Origin: Aquisediminimonas profunda
Lineage (GTDB): Bacteria > Pseudomonadota > Alphaproteobacteria > Sphingomonadales > Sphingomonadaceae
DNA length: 64,000 bases
Direction: 5' to 3'
Assembly: GCF_019443285.1 (NCBI RefSeq)
Contig: NZ_CP080327.1
Span: 124,001-188,000 of the forward strand
In this document: positions 26,142-33,940 of the stretch, in pieces
Layout of the letters: each line of letters begins with the position of its first letter
Numbering within the stretch: the stretch's first letter is position 1
Notes under the pieces: generated by a model
Database searches by the model: none
What the model saw: only the letters and a program-made list of their open reading frames with translations
Told to the model about the DNA's origin: nothing
Position numbers and translations under genes: made by a program

Positions 26142-27359
26142 ATGATTTACAACGCCTATGAAATGCAACGCTCCTGGCTTGCGGGGGCCAGTGCATTGGC
26201 CCACAGCAGCGCAGAGTTCCTGAGCAACCCGGCGAATCCGTTCGCTTATTTCGGCGGTGGAGAGATACTCGCATCCGCCCTCAATGTCTTCGCCCATGCC
26301 TCTGCGCCGCGCGGGAAGCCAGCGTTCGGGCTTGATCACACGCTGATCGACGGCGAAATCGTGCCGGTCCGTGAAGAGATTGTCCTGCAAAAGCCCTTCG
26401 GCCAACTGAAGCGCTTCGTGCGCGAAGGCGTTGAGACCGGGCCCAAGCTCCTGATCGTCGCGCCGATGTCCGGCCATTATGCCACGCTGCTGCGCGGCAC
26501 GGTCGAACGGATGCTGCCCAAGCACGATGTCTACATTACCGACTGGCGCGACGCCCGGAACGTTCCGCTGAGCGAAGGCCATTTCGACCTGGACGATTAT
26601 GTCGACTATTTGATCGAATTTCTCGAAGTGCTCGGCCCCGGTGCGCACATGCTTGCTGTCTGCCAACCTTCAGTGCCAGCCTATGCGGCAGTGGCGGTCA
26701 TGTCAGCGGCCAAGAACAAGTGCCTGCCAAAAACACTGACCTTGATGGGCGGACCGATCGATACGCGAAAGGCGCCGACATCGGTCAATACGCTGGCCAC
26801 GCAGCGCCCGCACAGCTGGTTTGCCAATACAGTGATTGCAACAGTGCCCTATTCCTATCCCGGAGCGGGACGAAAGGTTTATCCGGGTTTTCTCCAGCTT
26901 GCCGGCTTCATGTCGATGAATCTCGGTAACCACATGATGAGCCATTGGGAGATGTTCAAACACCTCGTCGTCGGCGATGATGACAGCGCTGATGCGACCA
27001 AGGATTTCTACGACGAATATCGTTCCGTCTGCGACATGACCGCGGAATTCTATCTGCAGACGATCGATGTTGTCTTCCAGCGCCACGCCCTGCCCGATGG
27101 CGAATATCTGCATCGCGGGGAAAAGGTGGATCCCAAGGCTATTATCAAAGTTGCGCTGCTGGCCATCGAGGGCGAGCGCGACGATATTTCCGGCCTCGGC
27201 CAGACAAAGGCTGCGCTTGAAATCTCGACTGGACTGGAAGCGAACCTGAAGCGCTACTATATGGCGGAAGGAACTGGCCACTACGGCATCTTCAACGGCA
27301 GCAAATGGCGAGAGAAGATTGCCCCGGTGGTCGAAGACTGGATCGCTTCGCACGATTAG
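26142..27359 (+). CDS. phaZ: Intracellular polyhydroxyalkanoate depolymerase
   Basis: A 405-residue alpha/beta-hydrolase of the intracellular PHB depolymerase family. The nucleophile is a cysteine in AVCQPSVPA, as in Ralstonia PhaZ1, and the catalytic histidine is in EGTGHYGIFNGSKWR. It mobilises stored poly-3-hydroxybutyrate granules. The ATG at 26142 follows AAGGGAT and gives the typical N terminus (MIYNAYEMQRSWLAGA). No PHB synthase lies in the window. Confidence 0.92.
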   Translation: MIYNAYEMQRSWLAGASALAHSSAEFLSNPANPFAYFGGGEILASALNVFAHASAPRGKPAFGLDHTLIDGEIVPVREEIVLQKPFGQLKRFVREGVETGPKLLIVAPMSGHYATLLRGTVERMLPKHDVYITDWRDARNVPLSEGHFDLDDYVDYLIEFLEVLGPGAHMLAVCQPSVPAYAAVAVMSAAKNKCLPKTLTLMGGPIDTRKAPTSVNTLATQRPHSWFANTVIATVPYSYPGAGRKVYPGFLQLAGFMSMNLGNHMMSHWEMFKHLVVGDDDSADATKDFYDEYRSVCDMTAEFYLQTIDVVFQRHALPDGEYLHRGEKVDPKAIIKVALLAIEGERDDISGLGQTKAALEISTGLEANLKRYYMAEGTGHYGIFNGSKWREKIAPVVEDWIASHD

Positions 27360-27407
27360 AGGGCGGGCCGTGGCGACGATCCCGACATTTTGTTGAGAAG
27401 GACCCTC

Positions 27408-27944
27408 ATGTCTCAAAGTCAAGCCATTCTAGCCGGCGGCTGCTTCTGGTGCACCGAAGCCGTGTTTCAATCCCTCAACGGCGTCTCGGGCGTGGAAAGC
27501 GGCTATATCGGCGGGACGGTCACCAACCCGACCTATCGGCAGGTCTGTGGCGGGGACACAGGCCATGCGGAAGCCATTCGCGTGACGTTCGATCCCGAAC
27601 AGATTTCCTATGCCGACCTGCTCGACATCTTCTTTGCAACGCACGATCCGACCCAGCTCAACCGGCAGGGCAACGATGTGGGTACGCAATACAGGTCAGC
27701 CATCTTTCCCGATGGACCGGAGCAAGAGGCAGAAGCGCGCGCTGCCATCGTGCGCAACCAGTCCGACTGGCCCCTGCCCATTGTGACCACGATCGAACCG
27801 ATGGCCACATGGTATCCGGCCGAAGACTATCATCAGGAATATTGGAACGGCGAAGGCCAGCGCAATCCCTATTGCCTCGCAGTCATTCCGCCCAAGCTTG
27901 CCAAACTCAGGAAGGGCTATGCAGAGCGCTTGAAGGCGAGTTGA
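27408..27944 (+). CDS. msrA: Peptide methionine-(S)-sulfoxide reductase
   Basis: A 178-residue MsrA with the catalytic [11 protein letters not shown] motif at residues 10-20. Further hallmarks are [31 protein letters not shown] and EDYHQEY. It repairs oxidised methionine. The ATG at 27408 follows AGAAGGA. It is 52 bp upstream of the TIR gene on the same strand and might be co-transcribed with it, although the functions look unrelated. Confidence 0.96.
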   Translation: MSQSQAILAGGCFWCTEAVFQSLNGVSGVESGYIGGTVTNPTYRQVCGGDTGHAEAIRVTFDPEQISYADLLDIFFATHDPTQLNRQGNDVGTQYRSAIFPDGPEQEAEARAAIVRNQSDWPLPIVTTIEPMATWYPAEDYHQEYWNGEGQRNPYCLAVIPPKLAKLRKGYAERLKAS

Positions 27945-27996
27945 AAGCGGAACAGGCATCGGCAGCCGCATGGGATTAGACTGACAACTTCGCAAC

Positions 27997-30027
27997 GTGT
28001 ATCCTGACCTTGGGGAGGGATCACGACTGCGCTACTCGGCCTTCATCAGCTACAACCACAAGGATCGGATGTGGGCGAACTGGCTGCTCAAGCAGCTTGA
28101 GCGATACACCATTCCGAAAAGGCTGCACGGCCAAGATTCCCCTCTTGGTATCCTCGGGAAACGGCTCCCTCCGGTTTTCCAGGATCGCGAGGAACTCGCC
28201 GCGTCGAGTGACCTGGCACAATCCGTCAGGGATGCGCTGCTCGAATCTGCGAGTCTCATTGTCATCTGCTCGCCCCACTCTGCTCGTTCGCGATGGGTGA
28301 ATGAAGAGATTCGCACCTATATTGCTCTCGGGCGGCGCGACCGGATCCAGCTGCTGGTCGTCGATGGGGAAGCCCGCACGCCAAATCTTGCCGATTCCGA
28401 GGACGACAATGCCAGCTTTCCGCCAGCTTTGCTGGAAGGTGGAGGCCAAGAGCCACTCGCAGCCGATCTTCGGGACGAAGCAGATGGGAAAAGAGCCGCT
28501 GTCCTGAAGTTGCTCGCGGGTCTGCTGGGAGTTGGATATGACGAACTGCGACAGCGGGAACAGGCCAGGCGGCAAAAGCGACTGGCGATTATTACGGGGA
28601 CCTCGGCGGTCGGCTTCGTCTTGATGTCCGGCCTGGCCGGCTTGGCGGTCATCGCCCGGAACGATGCTATCGCGCAACGCGATATAGCCCGCCAGAAAAC
28701 CATGACTGCGGAGCGGACGGTCGAATTCGTCAAGTCGCTTTTCGAAGTATCCGATCCGTCAGAGGCGAAGGGCGCAAAGATTACTGCGCAGGAGATTCTC
28801 GACAAAGGCGCGGTGCGGATCTCCCAGTCTCTGGGCGATGAACCGACGGTCAAGGCAGAGCTTATGACCACGCTCAGCCAGGTCTATCTCGGGCTTGGTG
28901 CCTACAAGAAGGGTGACCAGATCATCCGTGATTCCCTGCGGCTGAATGTTGATGATCCAGGCGTGCGCGCACGGCAGCTGATGGCTCTGGGAGATTCCCA
29001 GACGCGGCAGGGCGAATATCAAAAGGCAATTGCGACGTATGGCGAGGCTCTGAAATTGGCGCGAGACGCGGATAGGGGCAATCCCGAACTCGTGTCTCCG
29101 ATCCTGATTGGGTTGGGCGAAGCAAAGTCCGCGATCGCTGATTATCGGGGTGCCGAAGCTGACATTCGGACCGCACTGGCCCTCGATATTGCCAGACACG
29201 GAAATCGGAATCCAACCGTCGCGCGCGATCTGGAAGCGCTTGGTCTCAACTCTTTGACAGATGGTGAACTGGCAAAGGCGAGGCCTCTTTTTGAACGCGC
29301 GCTGCAAATTCGCGTTCCAATACAGGGCATTGCCCATCCCCGTGTTTCCGAAGATCTCAATGAGCTTGGTTCGATCGCCTATCTGCAGCGTGATTCTGCG
29401 GCGGCGGAACGATACTGGTTGCGTGCGTTACGTTCCGACGAACTGGTCCTTGGGCCGAACCATCCGGACGTCGCGATCACGATCAACAATGTTGCCCGCG
29501 TCATGCTTGAAAGGCGGGCGTTCGCGCAGGCCTATCCACTGCTGCAGCGCGCCGTCGTCATCAACCTACAGCAGCGCAGTGAAACACATGATGATCTTGC
29601 CTTTACCTTTGCCAATCTTGCAATTGCAGAGCGCGGCCTGAACCGTCCAGTTGAAGCGGAAAGACTTTTCCGCAAGGCCTTGATGGCGGCCGAGATGCAC
29701 AAACATCGCAACCGGGCCCCGATTCTGACCGAACTGGCTGACCTTCTATGCGAGAGGCGGGCATTTCCTGAAGCATTTGCAATGCTTGCGCAGGCGGAGC
29801 CGATCATGCGATCGGATTATCCCGACGATCCTTGGCGATCGGCTTGGGTCGCAAACACGAAAGGCGGTTGTCTGATCGAAAGCGGCAAGCCAGATGAGGC
29901 CCGGCCAATCCTCATTGAGAGCATGCCCGAATTGCGGAAGCGATGGACGCCATCCTCGCTTTTTGGGCACAGGGCCGAACAGCGACTAAACCGACTGCCC
30001 CAACGAACCAGCAGCCCGCGAAACTGA
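27997..30027 (+). CDS. TIR-transmembrane-TPR protein
   Basis: A protein of up to 676 residues in three parts. Residues 11-190 form a TIR domain: it begins RYSAFISYNHKD, and SPHSARSRWVNEEI contains the Ser/Trp/Glu pattern whose Glu is catalytic in TIR NAD+ hydrolases. Residues about 196-220 are one membrane helix. Residues about 260-640 are tetratricopeptide repeats. The start is uncertain: GTG at 27997 has no good ribosome binding site, whereas GGGGAGGGA at 28012-28020 points to a CTG at 28027 just before the TIR fold. It lies 15 bp upstream of the cyclase gene, so the two almost certainly work together. An NADase effector role is inference. Confidence 0.85.
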   Translation: MYPDLGEGSRLRYSAFISYNHKDRMWANWLLKQLERYTIPKRLHGQDSPLGILGKRLPPVFQDREELAASSDLAQSVRDALLESASLIVICSPHSARSRWVNEEIRTYIALGRRDRIQLLVVDGEARTPNLADSEDDNASFPPALLEGGGQEPLAADLRDEADGKRAAVLKLLAGLLGVGYDELRQREQARRQKRLAIITGTSAVGFVLMSGLAGLAVIARNDAIAQRDIARQKTMTAERTVEFVKSLFEVSDPSEAKGAKITAQEILDKGAVRISQSLGDEPTVKAELMTTLSQVYLGLGAYKKGDQIIRDSLRLNVDDPGVRARQLMALGDSQTRQGEYQKAIATYGEALKLARDADRGNPELVSPILIGLGEAKSAIADYRGAEADIRTALALDIARHGNRNPTVARDLEALGLNSLTDGELAKARPLFERALQIRVPIQGIAHPRVSEDLNELGSIAYLQRDSAAAERYWLRALRSDELVLGPNHPDVAITINNVARVMLERRAFAQAYPLLQRAVVINLQQRSETHDDLAFTFANLAIAERGLNRPVEAERLFRKALMAAEMHKHRNRAPILTELADLLCERRAFPEAFAMLAQAEPIMRSDYPDDPWRSAWVANTKGGCLIESGKPDEARPILIESMPELRKRWTPSSLFGHRAEQRLNRLPQRTSSPRN

Positions 30028-30042
30028 AATGGTATTCGCGAC

Positions 30043-31830
30043 ATGATCAGCATAGACCTGGACGCGGCCCACGAGGAGATCCGAAAGGCGCTGGCGCGCG
30101 GCAACATGTTCAAAGTCTTTGAGCTGGCCCGTGAAGGTTTGCTCGCATGGCCTGAGGACCCGCAGTTCCGTTTCCTCCAGACACTTTCGCTCGCACGGCT
30201 CGGCGAACCCTATGCCGCCATCCAATCCTATGATCGCAACCGTGTCTCAGAGATCGGCACAGAGGATGCAATCGCCCTCAAAGCGCGGTTGCTGAAGGAT
30301 CTTGCGCTTCGCGCCGGTCCTGCAGAACAGGCCGGCCTCTTTCGGCAATCGAGTGAAACATATCATCAGGCCAGCATGCTTGATGACGGATATTTTTCGA
30401 GGATCAATGAAGCCACAACGGCATTCCTCTCGGGAGATCGTGATCGTGCCGTTGCCTTGGCCGAAGCGATTGTCCGTCGTCCGGAGATTTTTACACCAAA
30501 AGACTATTTTGCCGCGGCGACACTGGGCGAAGCACAGTTGCTGTGTGGCAATTTTGCAGAAGCAGCGGAGGCGTTCAAGGCGGCGCGTTGCCTTCCCGAC
30601 GCCAATCCCGGTGGCATGGCCTCAACCACGCGCCAGGTTGGCATCATCTTGGCGCATCTCACGATCAACACGGACCTTCGGGAAACGCTGCTTGCCGCGA
30701 TCCGGCCCGCTCCAATTCTCCATTATTGCGGCCATATGTTTTCGGATCATTGGAGCGGCGCTCGCGCGTTGGCATTGCAAATAGCTGCCGCCCTTGATGA
30801 GACCGGTTCGTCGATCGCCTATGGGTCGCTTGCTTGTGGTGCCGATATCATGATTGCCGAAGCAATCATCGGACGGGGTGGCGAGGTTCACGTCGTATTG
30901 CCATTTGCAGAAGATGACTTTCTTGAGACTTCGGTGAAAATGGGCGGGCAGGAATGGCTGCCCCGATACGAACATGCCCGCGCGCTGGCTGCTTCTGTTA
31001 CCTTTGCCGCGCAAATGCCATTCGTGAATGACGATCATCAGTTTGCCTATTGTTCGAAGCTGGCCATGGGCACGGCGCGATTGCGATCGAAGACTATGCA
31101 AACGCACGCTGTGCAACTCGCGGTATGGGATGGAACCCCCGGCACTTCGGTTGCCGGAACCGCTGCCGACATTGCCGAATGGCGCAGCCAGAACGGTGCC
31201 ACGAGAATCATTTATGTCGAGCAGAATAGACCTCGCCTTGCGCTGCCTCCCCCTAAGGCTGTGACCACACAAACCTCCCGGTCAATCCATGCAATCATTT
31301 TTGCCGACTTCTCCGGCTTTTCGAAATTGAGCGAACAATTGCTGCCGGACTTCCTCAATTTCGTCATGGGCGCGATCGGCACCATCCTGGGCAATCATGG
31401 AGATGCCGTTCTGTATCGGAACAGTTGGGGGGATGCGATCTACTGCGTAATCAGAACGCCCAATGAGGCTGCACGGATCGCCTTGGAAATTCAAACGGCG
31501 CTAGATCCAGCTCTACTCCATAAGGCGGGCCTTCCCGAAGAGGGCGGCATGAGGATCAGCCTCCATTGCGGTCCGATCTATGAAGATTTCGATCCGATAC
31601 AGCAGGCGCGCACATTTTACGGAACGGAAGTCACGCTCGCAGCGCGGATCGAACCGCGCGTTCCGGTGGGCGCCATTTACACGACCCAGCAGTTTGCGGC
31701 CCTGATCGAGACGAAGGACGCACATCCTTTCCAGTTTGAATATGTCGGCAAAATGGAGCTGGCCAAAGACTATGGCGCGCGCATTCTCTACCGGCTGACA
31801 CAGACAGTCGCGGAAATGAATTCCGGGTAA
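30043..31830 (+). CDS. TPR / SLOG-like / class III nucleotidyl cyclase fusion
   Basis: A 595-residue protein. Residues 1-215 are TPR-like helical repeats. Residues about 222-395 form a Rossmann-like domain with YGSLACGADIMIAEAI and EVHVVLPFAEDDF, resembling SLOG nucleotide-binding domains. Residues about 412-585 are a class III cyclase domain. Metal-binding Asp422 (FADFSGFS) and Asp464 (WGDA) are present, as is Arg535 (AARIE). The usual purine-selecting Lys aligns with Asn460, the Asp with Thr528 and the transition-state Asn with Thr531, so the product is unclear. Its partner is the TIR gene upstream. Confidence 0.85.
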   Translation: MISIDLDAAHEEIRKALARGNMFKVFELAREGLLAWPEDPQFRFLQTLSLARLGEPYAAIQSYDRNRVSEIGTEDAIALKARLLKDLALRAGPAEQAGLFRQSSETYHQASMLDDGYFSRINEATTAFLSGDRDRAVALAEAIVRRPEIFTPKDYFAAATLGEAQLLCGNFAEAAEAFKAARCLPDANPGGMASTTRQVGIILAHLTINTDLRETLLAAIRPAPILHYCGHMFSDHWSGARALALQIAAALDETGSSIAYGSLACGADIMIAEAIIGRGGEVHVVLPFAEDDFLETSVKMGGQEWLPRYEHARALAASVTFAAQMPFVNDDHQFAYCSKLAMGTARLRSKTMQTHAVQLAVWDGTPGTSVAGTAADIAEWRSQNGATRIIYVEQNRPRLALPPPKAVTTQTSRSIHAIIFADFSGFSKLSEQLLPDFLNFVMGAIGTILGNHGDAVLYRNSWGDAIYCVIRTPNEAARIALEIQTALDPALLHKAGLPEEGGMRISLHCGPIYEDFDPIQQARTFYGTEVTLAARIEPRVPVGAIYTTQQFAALIETKDAHPFQFEYVGKMELAKDYGARILYRLTQTVAEMNSG

Positions 31831-31853
31831 TCCTTGGATGCATTGATGAGTGC

Positions 31854-31868
31854 GGCACAATCCGTGCC
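31854..31868 (+). terminator. Weak hairpin after the cyclase gene
   Basis: GGCAC (31854-31858), loop AATCC and GTGCC (31864-31868), followed by AATTTGG, lie 24 bp after the cyclase stop. The stem is short and the downstream tract only partly T-rich. Confidence 0.25.
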
Positions 31869-31970
31869 AATTTGGAACATTATCAAATAACTACAGATAG
31901 TTGGCCTGGATAACTTGCTAAAGGGGCTTGTGGAGTCTGCATTTCAGGCAGATGCTTCAAGAATTGGCAT

Positions 31971-31991
31971 GAGTCGATTTTTGTTCGACTC
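31971..31991 (+). promoter_or_regulatory. Leader hairpin before the PEP-CTERM gene
   Basis: GAGTCGA (31971-31977) and TCGACTC (31985-31991) form a perfect 7-bp stem with a U-rich 7-nt loop. It ends 17 bp before the start codon, just upstream of the GGGGG ribosome binding site. The rest of the 178-bp gap after the cyclase gene is AT-rich and holds another small dyad, AACTA-CAGA-TAGTT (31889-31902). Confidence 0.4.
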
Positions 31992-32008
31992 AACCGGGGG
32001 ACATTGAA

Positions 32009-32851
32009 ATGCGCGCACTTGCCTTTTTTGGAATGGCCGTGCTGTCGGCCAGTTTGACCTTGTTGCCGTCCTCCGCCGAAGCTCGGCGTACGGCGATTGA
32101 CCAGGATCCTAACGGCAACCCGATCACGACGCTTCTCAGCGGGTATTGCGATCTGAATGGCGATGATTGCAACCCGATCACCGATGGGCTGACTTTGCCG
32201 TACAGTGTTAGCTTTGGTGGAGGAGCTTTCACCAGCAAGGTGTTCATTCACGGGAACAGCATTGTTACGTTCGGTCAACCAATCAACTTTGCACCATTTG
32301 TAACGGCGATTACCAATGGCGTGAATGACGGATCGCTTCCGACGTCCCAACAATATGGACCAAAAACGCTTATTAATGCTGGACAGATCCTCGACCTTGA
32401 TCCGCTCGGCAATGGTGGATTCTATCAGAGCGGTTCGCTCAGCCTCCTCAGCAACGGCGTGATCTTTGCGGAATGGTTCACATGCTTGAAGCCCGGCCCT
32501 CTGTGTCATGCCAATTCATATTCTATCACCTTGACTCCAACGACTGGCGGGTTCGACGGCCTTTTTCAATTTGGCCCGGATGGCGTTGATTACACCAAGT
32601 ACCAGCTTGCTTTGGCTGATAGAGAATTCATGGTCGAAGGCGTTGCCGGAGCGGATGGCAAAATTGGAAGCCCTACGCCCTATGGCAGCACCTTTTTCAT
32701 GCCCGCCACTTTCCGAGGGTTGGGACTGTCTGCAGTGCCTGAACCGTCCGTCTGGGCCATGTTGATCCTTGGCTTCGGGTTTGTGGGAGCAAGCATGAGA
32801 AGGCGGGCGGAGCGCGTTTCGACGGCAAAAGGACAACAAACCTCAATTTAG
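32009..32851 (+). CDS. PEPxxWA-CTERM sorting-domain protein
   Basis: A 280-residue secreted protein with a signal peptide (FFGMAVLSASLTLLPSSAEA), an extracellular beta-rich body and a C-terminal sorting signal. The signal is PEPSVWAM, then a hydrophobic helix (LILGFGFVGASM) and a basic RRR cluster. In sphingomonads such signals are processed by an exosortase, linked to surface polysaccharide. The body (YCDLNGDDCNPITDGLTLPYSVSFGG-type repeats) matches no enzyme I know. GC content is visibly lower than in neighbouring housekeeping genes. Confidence 0.88.
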   Translation: MRALAFFGMAVLSASLTLLPSSAEARRTAIDQDPNGNPITTLLSGYCDLNGDDCNPITDGLTLPYSVSFGGGAFTSKVFIHGNSIVTFGQPINFAPFVTAITNGVNDGSLPTSQQYGPKTLINAGQILDLDPLGNGGFYQSGSLSLLSNGVIFAEWFTCLKPGPLCHANSYSITLTPTTGGFDGLFQFGPDGVDYTKYQLALADREFMVEGVAGADGKIGSPTPYGSTFFMPATFRGLGLSAVPEPSVWAMLILGFGFVGASMRRRAERVSTAKGQQTSI

Positions 32852-32900
32852 CTCGGTGCCTTGACCGTCAGGGAATTTGACGTCTGTGCAAGGGCCCGAG
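32852..32900. terminator. Nested long hairpin between convergent genes
   Basis: An outer stem pairs CTCGGTGCCTTG (32852-32863) with CAAGGGCCCGAG (32889-32900), 10 of 12 positions. An inner stem pairs CGTCA (32866-32870) with TGACG (32878-32882). It directly follows the stop of the PEP-CTERM gene and faces the end of the convergent sua5 gene. No U-tract follows, so it may be a bidirectional terminator or a 3'-end stabiliser. Confidence 0.4.
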
Positions 32901-32956
32901 ACTGACGTTGCGACGATTCCAATCCGTTTGACTCAGCCGGCGGTGCTGGTGTGTCG

Positions 32957-33886
32957 TCAGGCGGCAGCCCGGCGCAGCCTGTCAAGAATCGCCATGCCCA
33001 GCCCGGTTGCCGGAATGGGTGCGACCGCAATGCGCTGAGACGCCGAGGCTTCAGCATCATGGAGCGCACTGAAAAGCTTAGCTGCTGCTTCGACGAGATC
33101 GCCGCTGGCGCTCAACGTCGCTTCGCCCTGTATGTCTCCAAAGCCGATCAGCCATTCATCTTGACCCCCCGATGTCGCATCAAGGCGAAGCGGCTTTGCG
33201 GGCGCATAGTGACTGGCAAGCTGACCGGGCGCTTCGATTGCGCCGGTCTGTGACAGCGCGAGGCCAAGGTCGATCGGGCCGGGGCGGAGCAAGCGGATTG
33301 CTCCATCTTCAGCCACCGCAACGATCGTGGATTCAAGGCCGAGACTCGTCGGCCCCGCATCGATGATCATTGGGATGCGCCCTCCCAAGGATTTGAGGAC
33401 ATGTGCTGCACAGGTCGGGCTGATGCTGCCGCTTGCGTTGGCGGAAGGTGCGGCAAGCGGCTTGCCGCAGGCCGCGAGCAAGGCCAGCATCGCGGGGTGG
33501 GCTGGAACGCGGAGCGCAATCGTCTTCAAGCCGGCGGTTGCGAGGCTGGCGATCCCGCTGTCGGGCCGGAGCGGAAGAACGAGCGTCAAGGGGCCTGGCC
33601 AAAAGCGCTGAGCAAGGTCGCGCGCTGCAGGGTTCAAGATCGCGATCTTTTCTGCCGTTGCCAGATCGGGAACATGGACGATCAGCGGATTGAAGCTTGG
33701 GCGACCTTTCGCGGCGTAAATTCCCGCAACTGCGATACCGTTCGTCGCGTCGGCAGCAAGGCCATAGACCGTTTCGGTGGGCATAGCGACGCACTGCCCC
33801 TGCGCGATCAGCGCTGCGGCCGTTGCAATCGCTTCTGTGCCAAAAGGCTGGACATGCGTTTCGAAAGGCGGTCTTTCAGTCTCCAC
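32957..33886 (-). CDS. sua5: L-threonylcarbamoyladenylate synthase (Sua5 type)
   Basis: A 309-residue enzyme making threonylcarbamoyl-AMP for the t6A37 modification of ANN-decoding tRNAs. The N-terminal YrdC domain shows MPTETVYGLAADAT, KGRPSFNPLIVH and PSANASGSISPT. The extra C-terminal Sua5 domain (from about residue 205) distinguishes it from the shorter TsaC. It is divergent from the acyl-CoA dehydrogenase with 54 bp between starts. Confidence 0.93.
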   Translation of the reverse strand: METERPPFETHVQPFGTEAIATAAALIAQGQCVAMPTETVYGLAADATNGIAVAGIYAAKGRPSFNPLIVHVPDLATAEKIAILNPAARDLAQRFWPGPLTLVLPLRPDSGIASLATAGLKTIALRVPAHPAMLALLAACGKPLAAPSANASGSISPTCAAHVLKSLGGRIPMIIDAGPTSLGLESTIVAVAEDGAIRLLRPGPIDLGLALSQTGAIEAPGQLASHYAPAKPLRLDATSGGQDEWLIGFGDIQGEATLSASGDLVEAAAKLFSALHDAEASASQRIAVAPIPATGLGMAILDRLRRAAA

Positions 33887-33940
33887 GCTGTGCCGCTAGA
33901 GCGCGGCATTCGATCACGCAAGCCAATGACAGGTTGAGAT

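Noticed and set aside
26031-26666. Upstream extension of the ABC transporter frame to 803 codons
   Set aside because: The extension is antisense to phaZ and its promoter and shows no domain; the exporter fold starts at 26030.
27997-31830. Assignment of the TIR/cyclase pair as a standard Pycsar system
   Set aside because: Neither protein has a visible cyclic-nucleotide-binding domain, and the cyclase carries extra TPR and SLOG-like parts, so it is described as a separate module.
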